In this document: positions 32,851 to 43,272 of the stretch, piece by piece
Numbering within the stretch: the stretch's first letter is position 1
Layout of the letters: the number at the start of each line of letters is the position of its first letter
Assembly: GCF_900100455.1 (NCBI RefSeq)
Contig: NZ_FNCV01000004.1
Location: 62,001 to 126,000 of the forward strand
Origin: Roseospirillum parvum
Lineage (GTDB): Bacteria > Pseudomonadota > Alphaproteobacteria > Rhodospirillales > Rhodospirillaceae
Length of the DNA: 64,000 nucleotides
Direction: 5' to 3'
Notes under the pieces: generated by a model
What the model saw: only the letters and a program-made list of their open reading frames with translations
The model's database searches: none
What the model was told of the DNA's origin: nothing
Position numbers and translations under genes: made by a program

Positions 32851-33945
32851 CTATTGCAGGGCGGCCAGCATGGGGCCCCGGTCCTCCATGGCCTTGATCT
32901 TCTCGATGCCCTGGCGCATTTCGCTCATCAGGAACTCGGCCCGGCGCACCGGGCCGCCGGCGTCCTTGGTCGGGAACATGCGGCGGTAGGTGTCCATCTT
33001 CACGGTCAGGCTGCACAGCACGCTGCCGATGTGGGTGTGATAGCTGGCGATCAGGTCCTGCACCTTGCGGAAGCGCTCGGCCGAGATGCTGTCCCACATG
33101 GCGGTGGTCGAGCGGTCGAAGTTCTCGAAGCGGCCGGTGATGTCGGCCGCCACCTCGTTGATGGTGCTCTGGATGCGGTCGCAGGTGGCCATCAGGCCGG
33201 CGTCGTTCTTCATCTGGTAGTTGGTGCGCAGGATGCTCAGGCCGTCCAGGAACTCGTCGATCAGCGGCTCCACCTTGTCCAGGCACTGGCGGAAGTAGCT
33301 CAGCGACAGGAAGATGTCGCCGTAGTCCTCGAGGAACTTGGGCACGTCGCTCAGGTTGATTTCCAGGCGGTCGGCCATGCGTTGCAGCTTCTCACGGGCC
33401 TTTTTCACATCGGGGTCGCGGAACAGGCCGACGATGTCGTCGAAGTTCTGCACGCTGATGTCGTCGTCGCCGTAGATCTGCATGATCAGCGGCCCGGTGA
33501 AGGCCTTCATGTACTCGGTCAGCTCGCGGTTCTTGGCCTGGGAGAGCTTCAACTCGGCGCTCGTCGGCAGCTCCAGCTCGCGCAGGAAGATGCGCAGCGA
33601 GTAGACGTCGTAGGTCGGCAGCAGGGCCAGCCGGCGCAGCATGATCAGGTCCGGGTGGGGCTTGCCCTCCGGCCAGTCGAACGCCTTGGGCAGGTCCTCC
33701 ACCGCCAACTGGCCCGAGCCGGTGCGCTCTTCCGAGAACAGCTCGATCACCGATTCCAGGCGCACGTTCTTGATCAGCCGGGCCGGGCGCAGGGCCGGGG
33801 TTTGGATCGGCATGATGGCCAGCGGCAGGATGTGCAGCGCGTCCATGTCGGAATCGCGCACCGCGACCTTGGGGCCGGCGGTGGGGCCACCGGTGGGGCC
33901 ATCAGCCGGCGGGGCGACGATGTCGGGCGACGGGGAGGAAGCCAT
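32851..33945 (-). CDS. Soluble helical protein of unknown function
   Basis: This is a 364-residue protein. After a Pro/Gly-rich start (MASSPSPDIVAPPADGPTGG) come long amphipathic helices (IELFSEERTGSGQLAVEDLPKAFDWPEGKPHPDLIMLRRLALL and later DVKKAREKLQRMADRLEINLSDVPKFLEDYGDIFLSLSYFRQ). No catalytic motif or known family is recognised. The start ATG at 33943-33945 is preferred over a longer open frame because the upstream part is Arg/Cys-rich and unlike protein. It is divergent from truA. Codon use looks native. Confidence 0.75.
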   Translation of the reverse strand: MASSPSPDIVAPPADGPTGGPTAGPKVAVRDSDMDALHILPLAIMPIQTPALRPARLIKNVRLESVIELFSEERTGSGQLAVEDLPKAFDWPEGKPHPDLIMLRRLALLPTYDVYSLRIFLRELELPTSAELKLSQAKNRELTEYMKAFTGPLIMQIYGDDDISVQNFDDIVGLFRDPDVKKAREKLQRMADRLEINLSDVPKFLEDYGDIFLSLSYFRQCLDKVEPLIDEFLDGLSILRTNYQMKNDAGLMATCDRIQSTINEVAADITGRFENFDRSTTAMWDSISAERFRKVQDLIASYHTHIGSVLCSLTVKMDTYRRMFPTKDAGGPVRRAEFLMSEMRQGIEKIKAMEDRGPMLAALQ

Positions 33946-34060
33946 GGTCGGCGGCGTTTCCCTGATCCTTTGGTGGTGTATGGTGGCGCCGTTTGGCGCC
34001 GACGGGCGCAGCCTATCACAGACCCCTGAGCAGAGACACCCGAGCGGAAGTGATACCCGA

Positions 34061-34894
34061 ATGCCGCGTTTTCGTCTGATTCTGGAATACGATGGCGCCG
34101 CCTTCGTGGGCTGGCAGCGCCAGGACAATGGCGACAGCGTGCAGGCGGCGCTGGAGGCGGCGGCCCTGGCCTACAGCGGCGGCGCGGTCCAGGTGCTGGC
34201 CTCGGGGCGCACCGATTCCGGGGTTCATGCCCTGGCCCAGGTGGCCCACCTGGACCTGCCCCGCGACGATCCGCCGCAAACCGTCCGCAACGCCCTCAAC
34301 GCGCACTTGAAGCCGGCCCCGGTGGCGGTGCTCGACTGCCAGCCGGTGGCCGACGACTTCCACGCCCGCTTCTCCTGCCTCGGGCGGTGCTACCTGTACC
34401 GCATCCTGGAACGCCCGGCGCCGCTGGTGCTGGCGCGCGGCCGGGCCTGGTGGGTGCCGCCGGGGCGGGGCGGCCGGCTGGATGCCGAGGCCATGGCCGA
34501 GGCCGCCACCCATCTGCTCGGCCGGCACGACTTCACCAGCTTCCGGGCCAGCCAGTGCCAGGCCGACAGCCCGCTGAGGACCCTCGACGGGCTGAGCGTG
34601 AGGGCCGTGGAAGGTGGGCTGGAAATCCGCGCCTGGGCGCGCTCGTTCCTGCACCATCAGGTGCGCAACATGGTCGGCACCCTGAAGCTGGTCGGTCAGG
34701 GCAAGCTGGCCCCGGGCGAGGTGGCGATCATCCTGGCGGCCCGCGACCGGGCCCGCGCCGGCCCCACGGCGCCGCCCGAGGGGCTCTACTTCGCCGGCGC
34801 CCTGTACCCCGACGCGGCCCTGGTCGGGGCCGACTTCGGGGCCCCGCCGCCGGGGTGGGCGGACGGGAAAAGTCGCGCCGATTCATCTCGTTAA
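34061..34894 (+). CDS. truA: tRNA pseudouridine synthase A
   Basis: TruA makes pseudouridine at positions 38-40 of tRNA anticodon arms. The 277-residue protein has [19 protein letters not shown] at the start, the catalytic [18 protein letters not shown] with the essential Asp, and the later FTSFRASQC and HHQVRNMVG segments. Confidence 0.96.
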   Translation: MPRFRLILEYDGAAFVGWQRQDNGDSVQAALEAAALAYSGGAVQVLASGRTDSGVHALAQVAHLDLPRDDPPQTVRNALNAHLKPAPVAVLDCQPVADDFHARFSCLGRCYLYRILERPAPLVLARGRAWWVPPGRGGRLDAEAMAEAATHLLGRHDFTSFRASQCQADSPLRTLDGLSVRAVEGGLEIRAWARSFLHHQVRNMVGTLKLVGQGKLAPGEVAIILAARDRARAGPTAPPEGLYFAGALYPDAALVGADFGAPPPGWADGKSRADSSR

Positions 34895-34949
34895 GATTGC
34901 CGGGGCGTGGTATTCTGTTCGCCATATAGAGGATGGCGGGAGAATCGAC

Positions 34950-37262
34950 ATGCTGCGCAACCTTCCCATCCTGTGGCGCATCGGTCTGGCCATGGTGGTC
35001 CTGTCGGCGTTGACCGCCGTGGTGCAGGCGGTTCCCGGGGCCTGGGTGCGCGGCGAGATCATTCGCGGCGCCCTCAGCCGCGAGCTGAACGGCCACTACG
35101 AGAACCTGATCGCCGCCATCCGGGCCGAGGCCGACAAGGCGCGCACGCTGTCGGCCCTGGTCGCCGGCATCCCCGAGGTGCGGGCCGCCTTCGCCGCCGG
35201 CGACCGCGACCGGCTGGGCGCGTTGTTCGTCCCCGGTTTCGCCGCGCTCAAGGCCGATCACGCGGTGGTCCAGTTCCAGTTCCACGTGCCCCCGGCGACC
35301 TCGTTCCTGCGCGTCCACAAGCCGGAGAAGTTCGGCGACGACCTGTCCGGCTTCCGGCTCACCGTGCTCGAGGCCAACCGTGAGCAGGCCCCGCGCTCGG
35401 GCATCGAGAAGGGGGTGGCCGGGCTGGGCGTGCGCGGCATGGTCCCGGTGGCCCACGACGGGGCGCATGTCGGCACGGTCGAGTTCGGGATGTCTTTCGG
35501 GCAGCCCTTCCTCGACAGCTTCAAGGCCGATTTCGGGGTCGACGTGGCGCTGCATCTGGCCGGCGAGGAGGGCTTCTCGGTCTTCGCCTCGACCCTTGAT
35601 GGCCCCAGCCAACTGAGTGGCGAGGCCCTGGCCGCCGCCCTGGCCGGCACGCCGAGCCTCGTCGAGCACGGGCGGCAGGCGGTGTTGGCCCGGTCGATCC
35701 GCGATTTCGCCGGCCAGCCCATCGGGGTCGTCGAGCTGGTGCTCGACAGTTCCGCCTACGCCGCCCAGGCCGCCGCCGGCAACCGCAACGCCCTGCTGTT
35801 CGGGGCGGTGGCGGTGCTGGTCGCCTCGCTGCTCGGGCTGCTCATCGCGCGCGGCATCAGCCGTCCCATCCGGGCCATGACCCAGGGCATGGAACGCCTG
35901 ACCCGGCGCGACTTCGCGGTCGACATCGCCGGCCAGCAGCGGCGCGACGAGATCGGCCTGATGGCCCGCGCCCTGTCCGTGTTCAAGGACGCCGCCATCG
36001 AGATGGACGCCAGCGAGCGCCGGATGGGCCAGCGGGTGGCCGAACTGGAAACCCGCGAGGCCCAGGTCAAGGCGGAAACCCAGGCCCACCTGGAAGGCGT
36101 GGTGGCGGCCGCCGTGGAAGCCAACCAGGCGATCACCGTGCTGGCCCGCATGACCCGCGAGTTGCGCGCCACCAACGCCCGCAGCCAGTCGATGGCCTCG
36201 GCGGTCGAGGAACTGGTGGCCAGCGTCAAGGAGATCGCCGGCAATTCGGACACCGCCGCCGGGGCCGCCCAGGAGGCCGGTGGTCAGGCCGGCGAGGGGC
36301 TGGCCGGGGCGCGCCGGGCGGTCGACAGCATGGCCGCCATCCACCGGGCGGTCAGCCAGGCCGCCGCCACCGTGGATGCCCTGTCGCGGGCCAGCGCCGA
36401 GATCGGGGTGATCATCCAGGAGATCGAGGACATCGCCAGCCAGACCAACCTTCTGGCCTTGAACGCCACCATCGAGGCGGCGCGCGCCGGCGATGCCGGC
36501 AAGGGCTTCGCGGTGGTCGCCGGCGAGGTCAAGGCGCTCGCCGGGCAGACCGCCAAGGCGACCGACGACATCCGCGGCCGCATCGACCACCTGCGCCGCG
36601 AGATGGAAACCATCGTCGGGGCCATGAACCAGGGCGCCACGGCGGTCGATCAGGGGCGCGAGGTGGTCAACGGCCTGGGCGACCAGTTGACCGGCATCTC
36701 CGGGGCGATCAACGACGTCACCGGGCGGATGCAGGAAATCGCCGCCATCCTCGGCCAGCAGACGGCGGCGGCCAACGAGGTCTCGGCCGGCACCGGCAGC
36801 ATCGCCCAGATGGTGCGCCGCAACAGCGACGAGGTGGACGAGGTGCTGGCCGCCATGGACAAGGCCAACGCGGTGCTCGAGGCGCGGGTCGCCGAGTTCG
36901 CCAAGGTGGGCACGGCGCGGGCCATCGTCGAGGTGGCCAAGAACGACCACATGGTCTTCGCCCGCCATGTGGTGGAGACGGTGATCGGCCGTCAGAGCTG
37001 GCGCGAGGCCGACATGCCAAGCCACCTGACCTGCCGCTTCGGCAAGTGGTACGCCGCCGTCGACGACCCGCGCATCAAGGGCAACCCGGCCTTCACCCAA
37101 CTGGTCGAGCCGCACCGCGCCGTGCATGACAAGGGCAAGGAGGCGGTGCGTCTGGCCGCCCAGGGCGACCTCGACGGGGCCATGGCGGCGGCCGAGGCCA
37201 TGCACACCGCCTCGCTCAAGGTGGTCGCCCGCCTGACCGAACTGGCCCGGGGGCTGGACTGA
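34950..37262 (+). CDS. Methyl-accepting chemotaxis protein with dCache and C-terminal CZB domain
   Basis: This is a 770-residue chemoreceptor. In order: a transmembrane helix ([18 protein letters not shown]), a periplasmic double-Cache domain (about 30-280, with [29 protein letters not shown]), a second transmembrane helix, HAMP, the signalling hairpin with [20 protein letters not shown], and a C-terminal CZB domain. In the CZB part the zinc-binding pattern is visible: His in NDHMVFARH, Cys in LTCRFGKWY, and His in [13 protein letters not shown] domains bind zinc and can sense zinc or oxidants such as hypochlorous acid. An in-frame leader is absent; the ATG at 34950 follows a GGCGGGAG-like site. 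Confidence 0.93.
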   Translation: MLRNLPILWRIGLAMVVLSALTAVVQAVPGAWVRGEIIRGALSRELNGHYENLIAAIRAEADKARTLSALVAGIPEVRAAFAAGDRDRLGALFVPGFAALKADHAVVQFQFHVPPATSFLRVHKPEKFGDDLSGFRLTVLEANREQAPRSGIEKGVAGLGVRGMVPVAHDGAHVGTVEFGMSFGQPFLDSFKADFGVDVALHLAGEEGFSVFASTLDGPSQLSGEALAAALAGTPSLVEHGRQAVLARSIRDFAGQPIGVVELVLDSSAYAAQAAAGNRNALLFGAVAVLVASLLGLLIARGISRPIRAMTQGMERLTRRDFAVDIAGQQRRDEIGLMARALSVFKDAAIEMDASERRMGQRVAELETREAQVKAETQAHLEGVVAAAVEANQAITVLARMTRELRATNARSQSMASAVEELVASVKEIAGNSDTAAGAAQEAGGQAGEGLAGARRAVDSMAAIHRAVSQAAATVDALSRASAEIGVIIQEIEDIASQTNLLALNATIEAARAGDAGKGFAVVAGEVKALAGQTAKATDDIRGRIDHLRREMETIVGAMNQGATAVDQGREVVNGLGDQLTGISGAINDVTGRMQEIAAILGQQTAAANEVSAGTGSIAQMVRRNSDEVDEVLAAMDKANAVLEARVAEFAKVGTARAIVEVAKNDHMVFARHVVETVIGRQSWREADMPSHLTCRFGKWYAAVDDPRIKGNPAFTQLVEPHRAVHDKGKEAVRLAAQGDLDGAMAAAEAMHTASLKVVARLTELARGLD

Positions 37263-37371
37263 GCCGATCCGCAAGGCGGCTCGTGACGGCGATTGGCGAT
37301 ACGATCAATGATCTGAAGCCTGTCGCGAGATCCAGGGACCACGCGACAGGCTCTCCCGGCGGCCGATCCGC

Positions 37372-37980
37372 TCAGCGGATCGACACCTCGACCCGGCGGT
37401 TGCGCGGCTCGGCGGTGTCGTCCGGGGTGGGGACCAGCAGGTTGCGCTCGCCGTGCGAGGTGACGGTGATCTCCACCACGTCCAGGTTGGCGGCCCGGAT
37501 GCGCTCGGCGATCACCTCGGCCCGCTCCAGGGCCAGCCGCGCGTTGAGCTCGGCGTCGCCCTGGGTGTCGGAGTGGCCGATGATCCCGATGTCCACCGCC
37601 GGGCGCGCCCGGATGGCGGCCAGCACCTCGGGGAACTGGGCCTCCGAGGGGGGCTGGAGGGTGGTGGTGCCGGTCTCGAAATAGAGCAGGAAGCGGGTCG
37701 GCAACTCGGGCGTGGCGGCCAGGGCGGTGCCGAAATCCTGCTCGATCCGGTCGTCATCGACCAGATAGGGTTCGCCGGCGGTGGGGGTCAGGTCGGCCCC
37801 CTGGCCGGTCTTGGTCAGGGTGGCGGTGCCGCCCTCGCGGCCGCTGACCGTGACCTGCCCGGTGCTGCCGTCGGGATTGTCGAGCAGCACGACGTAACTC
37901 TCGCTGGCGCAGCCGGCCAGCAGGGCGGCCACGGCGAGGGCGGCGAAACGGGTCATCATACCGTGCATCACGCGAGTCAT
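37372..37980 (-). CDS. OmpA-family lipoprotein
   Basis: This is a 202-residue protein with a lipobox (ALLAGC) and a C-terminal OmpA-like peptidoglycan-binding domain: FLLYFETGTTTLQPPSEAQFPEVLAAIRA, IIGHSDTQGDAELNARLALERAEVIAERI and PRNRRVEVSI. It should tie the outer membrane to the cell wall. It starts 4 bp after the stop of the FecR-domain gene upstream on the same strand, so both are probably expressed together. Confidence 0.88.
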   Translation of the reverse strand: MTRVMHGMMTRFAALAVAALLAGCASESYVVLLDNPDGSTGQVTVSGREGGTATLTKTGQGADLTPTAGEPYLVDDDRIEQDFGTALAATPELPTRFLLYFETGTTTLQPPSEAQFPEVLAAIRARPAVDIGIIGHSDTQGDAELNARLALERAEVIAERIRAANLDVVEITVTSHGERNLLVPTPDDTAEPRNRRVEVSIR

Positions 37981-37984
37981 GGCG

Positions 37985-38446
37985 TCAGTTCCCCACCTTG
38001 ACCAGGAAGCGGGTGCCGCGCACCCCGATCAGCGCGTCCGGGGTGGCCACCGCCACCTGCTCGGGCGCCAGCTTGGCGATGACGCCGGACAGGAACTGCG
38101 CCCGCCCCTTGCTCATCGAGGCCTTGAAGCCCAGCTCGCCGGCCCGCGGGTCGTACAGGAAGCGGTCGACGACCAGCTCGGTGTCGCCGCCCAGGGTGAT
38201 CACGCTGTCGTCCTTGAAGGTCACCCCCAGGCTGCCCTCGGGGGCGGTCTTCAGGGTGTCGCCGGTGAACACCGGCTGACCCGGCTGGGCGGCCGTCTCG
38301 GTGCCGGCCGACAGCACGCTGGCCGCGCCCTCGACGGTCTTGACGTAGCCCACCGGGGCCGCCGGCTCGGCGGCCGGGGCCGGCCCGGCGGCGAGCAGCA
38401 GGGCGGCCAGCACGGCCAACGGGAAGGGCAGGGAACGCGGGCGCAT
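37985..38446 (-). CDS. Secreted FecR-domain protein
   Basis: This is a 153-residue protein with a signal peptide (hydrophobic LPFPLAVLAALLLAAGPAPA) and a FecR-like domain (GDTLKTAPEGSLGVTFKDDSVITLGGDTELVVDRF...GVRGTRFLVKVG), with the GVRGT turn. The ATG at 38444-38446 is preceded by AAGGAG. It lies upstream of the OmpA-type lipoprotein gene. Such secreted FecR plus OmpA gene pairs are seen in other proteobacteria, but the function is not known. Confidence 0.85.
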   Translation of the reverse strand: MRPRSLPFPLAVLAALLLAAGPAPAAEPAAPVGYVKTVEGAASVLSAGTETAAQPGQPVFTGDTLKTAPEGSLGVTFKDDSVITLGGDTELVVDRFLYDPRAGELGFKASMSKGRAQFLSGVIAKLAPEQVAVATPDALIGVRGTRFLVKVGN

Positions 38447-38518
38447 GGCGGGTCTCCTTGGCGGGGTCACGGGGCGCCGGGGCGGCCGGTTGGTGTCAGC
38501 CGGGGCGGTCGGTTGGCG

Positions 38519-39379
38519 TCAGCGGCCGCCGGGGCGGGCGCCGACCATCTGGTCCTGGTGCTCCTGGATGAACACGTTGGCGTACAGGTTGTTGATCCAC
38601 TGTTTGCCTTCCTGGGTCACCCCCAGGTACTCCAGCGCCGGCCCCAGGTAGGGGCGCACCATGTTCCAGAAGAAGCGCGGGTAGCCGGCCCGAAGGTCGG
38701 CCGGCGAGGCGTAGCCCATGGCCTGGGCGGCGCCGGTCTCCTGGAACTCGTGGAACAGGAAGGCGGTCTTGCGCAGATAGTCGATGTCGGCCATCTGGCC
38801 GATCAGGTCGGCCGCCCGGAGCAGGCCCGGGTAGTCGTCGGTGCGGGCGTGGTCGTCGCCGGCGGGGACCGGAAAGCGGGTGTGCTCGATGTTGGCCTCG
38901 ATGCGGTCGGGGTCGAGCGCCGGCACGCTGCCGAAGCGCTCGCGCACGAAGATCTTCGAGCGGGTGACGTGGTGCGGGGTCAGCGCGGCATCGGTGCTGC
39001 CGACCGGCAACCGGGTGGTGGTGCCGTCCGAATCGATCACGTAGTGGCCCACCGTGTCGCCCCGGCAGACGCCGCGCACATAGCCGATGTCGTGGCACAA
39101 CAGGGCGATCACGAAGTGCACCCAGTCGCGCGGGCCGACGCCGCCCTCCTTCAACTGGCGGCCCTTCAGGATCACCTGGCCGACCTCGGTCACCATGATG
39201 GTGTGGTTGACGTCGTGATAGGCGGCGTCGCTGGTCGCGATGTTCTCCAACGCGATGCGCCCGCAAAAGGAGAGAATCCCGGGATAGTCCGGTTCGAGCC
39301 GGCCGTAGACGGCGGTGTAGGAGTCGCGCAGGCGCTCGACGTAGGTGTCGATCACGACGTTGTTGGGATGGAAAGACAC
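38519..39379 (-). CDS. HD-domain metal-dependent phosphohydrolase
   Basis: This is a 286-residue protein. The metal site is visible in [12 protein letters not shown] and [16 protein letters not shown] (the HD pair), with a later HH in TPHHVTRS and H in IEHTRFPV. The GTG start at 39377-39379 has a GGGAGAG site 8 bases upstream; no ATG in the frame gives a sensible N-terminus. The substrate is unknown; it is not the SAMHD1-like type. Confidence 0.78.
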   Translation of the reverse strand: MSFHPNNVVIDTYVERLRDSYTAVYGRLEPDYPGILSFCGRIALENIATSDAAYHDVNHTIMVTEVGQVILKGRQLKEGGVGPRDWVHFVIALLCHDIGYVRGVCRGDTVGHYVIDSDGTTTRLPVGSTDAALTPHHVTRSKIFVRERFGSVPALDPDRIEANIEHTRFPVPAGDDHARTDDYPGLLRAADLIGQMADIDYLRKTAFLFHEFQETGAAQAMGYASPADLRAGYPRFFWNMVRPYLGPALEYLGVTQEGKQWINNLYANVFIQEHQDQMVGARPGGR

Positions 39380-39612
39380 GATTGTCGCTCTCCCTGCCGG
39401 AGCCCCCCAGCCCCTGTGCTGGCAGGCATGATAGCATCGACAGGCCGACCGGCAAGCCCGCCGCCGCGCCGTCTTTTTCCCGCCGGGGCGCAAGACGGCG
39501 GCAATCGGGGCTGGTTTCGACGCCGCCAAGACCGTATATCTCCTGGCTTGACACCTGGACGGGCTCCGTGCCTGACCTAACCAGCAGCCCAAGCAGCGTG
39601 CCGAAGATCGCC

Positions 39613-41010
39613 ATGGCCACCAACAAACCGACCCTGACCGACTGGAACCCCGCCGGCTGGCGCCACAAGCCGGTGTGTCAGATCCCGGCCTATCCCGATC
39701 CCCAGGCCCTGGGCCGGGTCGAGGCCGAGCTGGCCCGGTTGCCACCGCTGGTCTTCGCCGGCGAGGCGCGCAGCCTGAAGGCGTCGCTGGGCCGGGTCGC
39801 CCAGGGCGAGGGTTTCCTGCTCCAGGGCGGCGACTGCGCCGAAAGCTTCGCCGACTTCCACGCCGACTACATCCGCGACACCTTCCGGGTGCTGCTCCAG
39901 ATGGCCGTGGTGCTGACCTTCGGCGCCGCCCTGCCGGTGCTCAAGGTGGCCCGCATGGCCGGCCAGTTCGCCAAGCCGCGCAGCGCCGACATGGAAACCA
40001 TCGACGGGGTCAGCCTGCCCAGCTACCGGGGCGACATCATCAACGCCCCGGAGTTCACCGAGGCCGCCCGGACCCCCGATCCCGAGCGCATGATCCGCGC
40101 CTACAACCAGGCCGCCGCCACCCACAACCTGCTGCGTGCCCTGTCCCAGGGTGGCTACGCCGACCTGCACAAGATGCACCGCTGGAACCTGGGCTTCGTG
40201 CAGGGCTCGAAGCAGGCCGAGAAGTACCGCGATCTGGCCGAGCGGATGAGCGAGTCGCTGTCCTTCATGGCGGCCTGCGGGCTGACCCCGGCCAACGTGC
40301 CGCAGCTGCGCGAAACCGACTTCTACACCTCGCACGAGGCGTTGTTGCTGAACTACGAGGAAGCCCTGACCCGGATCGATTCGACAACCGGCAAGTGGTA
40401 CTGCTGCTCGGCCCACATGCTGTGGATCGGCGAGCGCACCCGCCAGCCCGATCACGCCCATGTGGAGTTCCTGCGCGGCGTCGAGAATCCGATCGGCGTC
40501 AAGTGCGGCCCGGAGATGGATACCGACGACCTGCTCCGCCTGTGCGCCACCCTCAACCCGGCCAACGAGCCGGGGCGGATGACCCTGATCACCCGCATCG
40601 GGGCGGAGAAGATCGAAAGCAAACTGCCCCGCCTGATCCGCGCCATCGAGCGCGAGGGCCTTTCGGTGGTCTGGGCCTGCGATCCCATGCACGCCAACAC
40701 CCACAAGACGGCCAACGGCTACAAGACGCGCAGCTTCGACGCCATCCTCGATGAGCTGAAGGGCTTCTTTGCCGTGCACCGGGCCGAGGGCACCCACGCC
40801 GGCGGCGTTCACCTGGAGCTGACCGGCCAGCAGGTCACCGAATGCCTGGGCGGCGCCCAGGCGATTTCCGAGGCCCGCCTGGGCGACCACTACGACACCC
40901 TGTGCGATCCGCGCCTGAACGCCGACCAGTCGCTGGAAATGGCCTTCCTGATCGCCGAGGCGCTGAAAGCCGAACGGGCCGAGCAGCGTCGGGTCGCCGG
41001 CGGCGCCTGA
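39613..41010 (+). CDS. Class II 3-deoxy-D-arabino-heptulosonate 7-phosphate synthase
   Basis: This 465-residue plant-like (class II) DAHP synthase condenses phosphoenolpyruvate with erythrose 4-phosphate, the first step of aromatic amino acid synthesis. Motifs: [13 protein letters not shown] near residue 70 (metal-binding Cys), [24 protein letters not shown] and [16 protein letters not shown]. The start at 39613 gives [16 protein letters not shown], usual for the family. It lies 29 bp upstream of a nicotinate phosphoribosyltransferase-like gene. Confidence 0.93.
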   Translation: MATNKPTLTDWNPAGWRHKPVCQIPAYPDPQALGRVEAELARLPPLVFAGEARSLKASLGRVAQGEGFLLQGGDCAESFADFHADYIRDTFRVLLQMAVVLTFGAALPVLKVARMAGQFAKPRSADMETIDGVSLPSYRGDIINAPEFTEAARTPDPERMIRAYNQAAATHNLLRALSQGGYADLHKMHRWNLGFVQGSKQAEKYRDLAERMSESLSFMAACGLTPANVPQLRETDFYTSHEALLLNYEEALTRIDSTTGKWYCCSAHMLWIGERTRQPDHAHVEFLRGVENPIGVKCGPEMDTDDLLRLCATLNPANEPGRMTLITRIGAEKIESKLPRLIRAIEREGLSVVWACDPMHANTHKTANGYKTRSFDAILDELKGFFAVHRAEGTHAGGVHLELTGQQVTECLGGAQAISEARLGDHYDTLCDPRLNADQSLEMAFLIAEALKAERAEQRRVAGGA

Positions 41011-41039
41011 TCGTCCTCCAACCCGCGAAGCCGCTTGCG

Positions 41040-42212
41040 ATGAGCCAGTCTGCCGACATGCCAACCCGGGCCGCCGTGTGGCCCGACGCCGGGGCGGTGG
41101 ACGCCTGGGCCGACAAGTACTTCGCCCGCACCCGCCAGGTGGTCGAGAAGTTCGGCGACTGTCAGGTCACCTACGCCGTGTTCATGCGCCGCCCGGTGCT
41201 CTACGCCGCCCGTCTGGCGCTGGACTGGCTCGACACGGTCAGCCGGGAACGCGGCGACCGCTTCGACATCCGCCAGCGCTACCAGGAAGGCGACTGGGTT
41301 GGGGCCGGCGAACCCTTGATGTACATCACCGGCCGGTTCGCCCGGCTGGTCGACCTGGAAACCGTCTTCCTGCAGAAGCTGGGCGCCACCTGCGTCGCCG
41401 CCTACAACGCCTTCACCATGTGCGAGGACCTGCCCCGGGTCGCCTTCCTGGCCATGGATGCCCGCCACTGCGCCGGCACCGAAATGGCCGAGCTGATGGC
41501 CTACGCCGCCGCCGTGGGCTCGCACGCCGCGCAGAAGTCGAACAACGCCAAGGGCTTCATCGGCAACGCCACCGACGCCACCGCCCACTTCTTCGGCCAG
41601 ACCGAGGGCCGGGGCACCATGCCCCATGCCCTGATCGGCTACGCCGGCTCGACCGTGCGCGCCGCCGAGATGTTCCACGAGACCTTCCCCGACACCGACC
41701 TGATCGTGCTGGTCGACTACTTCGGGCAGGAGATCACCGACAGTCTGGCCGTCTGCGCCCGCTTCCCCGAACTGGCCGCCGAGGGGCGCCTGGGTCTGCG
41801 CCTGGACACCCACGGCGGTCGCTTCATCGAGGGACTGGACACCCCCAAGTCCTACGAGAAACTGGAGCGCCACGCCCCCAGGGCACTGCGCGGCTACCGC
41901 ACCGAAACGGAACTGCGCTACCTGATCGGCACCGGCGTCTCGGCCGCCGCCATCTGGCACCTGCGCGAGGCGCTGGACCGGGCCGGCTATCCGAAGGCCA
42001 GGATCATCGCCTCCTCCGGCTTCTCGCCGGCCAAGTGCAAGGTGATGGCCTATGCCCGGACGCCGATCGACGTCATCGGCACCGGCTCCTACCTGCCCGA
42101 CAGCTGGAGCGAAACCTACGCCACCGCCGACGTCATCGCCTACAACGGCGAACGCCGCGTCAAGGTGGGCCGCGAGTTCCTGTTCACCCGCGACGACACG
42201 CCAACCGGCTGA
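41040..42212 (+). CDS. Nicotinate phosphoribosyltransferase-like enzyme
   Basis: This is a 390-residue protein of the NAPRTase family, which makes nicotinate mononucleotide from nicotinate and PRPP in NAD salvage. Family stretches include GEPLMYITGRFARLVDLETVFLQKLG, GFIGNATDATAHFFGQTEGRGTMPHALIGY and DTHGGRFIEGLD. The sequence is of the shorter type, so the pncB symbol is not used. It follows the DAHP synthase gene in what looks like an operon, an unusual pairing. Confidence 0.82.
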   Translation: MSQSADMPTRAAVWPDAGAVDAWADKYFARTRQVVEKFGDCQVTYAVFMRRPVLYAARLALDWLDTVSRERGDRFDIRQRYQEGDWVGAGEPLMYITGRFARLVDLETVFLQKLGATCVAAYNAFTMCEDLPRVAFLAMDARHCAGTEMAELMAYAAAVGSHAAQKSNNAKGFIGNATDATAHFFGQTEGRGTMPHALIGYAGSTVRAAEMFHETFPDTDLIVLVDYFGQEITDSLAVCARFPELAAEGRLGLRLDTHGGRFIEGLDTPKSYEKLERHAPRALRGYRTETELRYLIGTGVSAAAIWHLREALDRAGYPKARIIASSGFSPAKCKVMAYARTPIDVIGTGSYLPDSWSETYATADVIAYNGERRVKVGREFLFTRDDTPTG

Positions 42213-42221
42213 CCGCCAAGG

Positions 42222-42405
42222 GGCGCCGCCCCTTGGGACCCCGCTGGGGAGGCCGGGGGCCTCCCCAGACCCCACCATTGAGTCAAAACCCCACAAGGGG
42301 GGGTGCCCCCCCTTGTGGGGTTTTAAGTCACGGCGGGGGTCCGGGGGAGCCCCTGGCTTCCCCGGCGGGGGTTCCAAGGGGGCGGCGCCCCCTTGGTGCC
42401 CGGCC
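42222..42405. repeat. Second giant nested inverted repeat, opposite orientation to the first
   Basis: This intergenic element has the same build as 12035-12318 but reversed. One arm type reads AAGGGG-GCGCC-CCCCTT, GACCCCGCTGGGGAGG, GACCCCACCATTGAGTC; the other reads GACCCCCGCCGTGACTT. They meet at a perfect core stem. In the first element the order of the two arm types is swapped. It lies directly after the NAPRTase-like gene. From about 42411 to 42601 no gene or structure is seen before rplY. Confidence 0.85.
42285..42324. terminator. Perfect 19-bp core hairpin, bidirectional terminator
   Basis: Bases 42285-42303 pair perfectly with 42306-42324 around two bases. The stem begins AAAACCCCAC and ends GTGGGGTTTT like the core at 12156-12197, but the inner part differs (CAAGGGGGGG here, CCAGGGGGGC there) with matching change on both sides. 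Confidence 0.8.
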
Positions 42406-42601
42406 GCTTGGCTTGTCAACGCCGGGTGGGTGTGGTAGCACGCGCGGTCTACTCGGCGAGGTCTTCCGCGAATTCCATGTGAGGCGTGGTTGGCTGGCGT
42501 TGGGGCGTGGTTGCGAAGGGCACCCCTGGAGGCTCTTGGCTTCGCTCCGGCGGCGGGTCGGGTGGCTATTCCCATATCTCCAAACGAGAGAATGACCGAA
42601 C

Positions 42602-43219
42602 ATGTCGAAGGACGTATCCAAGCTTCCCGTTCAGGAACGGGACCGGGCCGGTAAGGGGGCAGCCCGGGCGACGCGCCGTGAAGGCCTGGTGCCCGGTGTC
42701 ATCTATGGTGACAAGAAGCCGCCTCAGTTGATCAGCATGGAGCCCAAGTACCTGATCGCCGCCATGCACCGGCCGGGCTTCAACACCCAGGTCTTCGAGC
42801 TCGATCTGGCCGGCAAGAAGCACCGCGTGATGGCCCAGGACGTGCAGATGCACCCGGTGACCGATCAGCCCATCCACATCGACTTCCTGCGCATCGGGGC
42901 CGACACCGAGGTGACCGTGCACGTGCCGGTCCACTTCCTCAACGAGGACCAGTCGCCGGGCATCAAGCGCGGGGGCGTGCTGAACGTGGTCCGCCACGAG
43001 GTGGTGATGATCGGCAAGCCGGCCAACCTGCCGGAACAGCTCGAGGTCGACCTGACTGGCCTGGACGTGAACGAGACCATCCACTTCAGCGCCATCACGG
43101 TGCCCGACGGGGTGCGTCCGGAAATCACCGACCGCGACTTCACCATCGCCACCATCGCCGCGCCCAGCGGCATGAAGTCGGAAGCCGCCGACGACGTGGA
43201 GGCGGAGGACGAGGAGTAG
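42602..43219 (+). CDS. rplY: 50S ribosomal protein L25/Ctc
   Basis: This is a 205-residue 5S rRNA-binding protein of the long (TL5/Ctc) type. The N-terminal L25 domain is visible (LPVQERDRAGKGAARATRREGLVPGVIYG...HRVMAQDVQMHPVTDQPIHIDFLRI), followed by the beta domain with HVPVHFLNEDQSPGIKRGGVLNVVRHEVV. An acidic tail ends the protein. It lies 53 bp upstream of pth, the usual rplY-pth-ychF order. Confidence 0.95.
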   Translation: MSKDVSKLPVQERDRAGKGAARATRREGLVPGVIYGDKKPPQLISMEPKYLIAAMHRPGFNTQVFELDLAGKKHRVMAQDVQMHPVTDQPIHIDFLRIGADTEVTVHVPVHFLNEDQSPGIKRGGVLNVVRHEVVMIGKPANLPEQLEVDLTGLDVNETIHFSAITVPDGVRPEITDRDFTIATIAAPSGMKSEAADDVEAEDEE

Positions 43220-43272
43220 GCCGTCAAGGCCTGCTTGCCCGGGAGCCCGGGCGATCCATGGAGGCATGCGCC

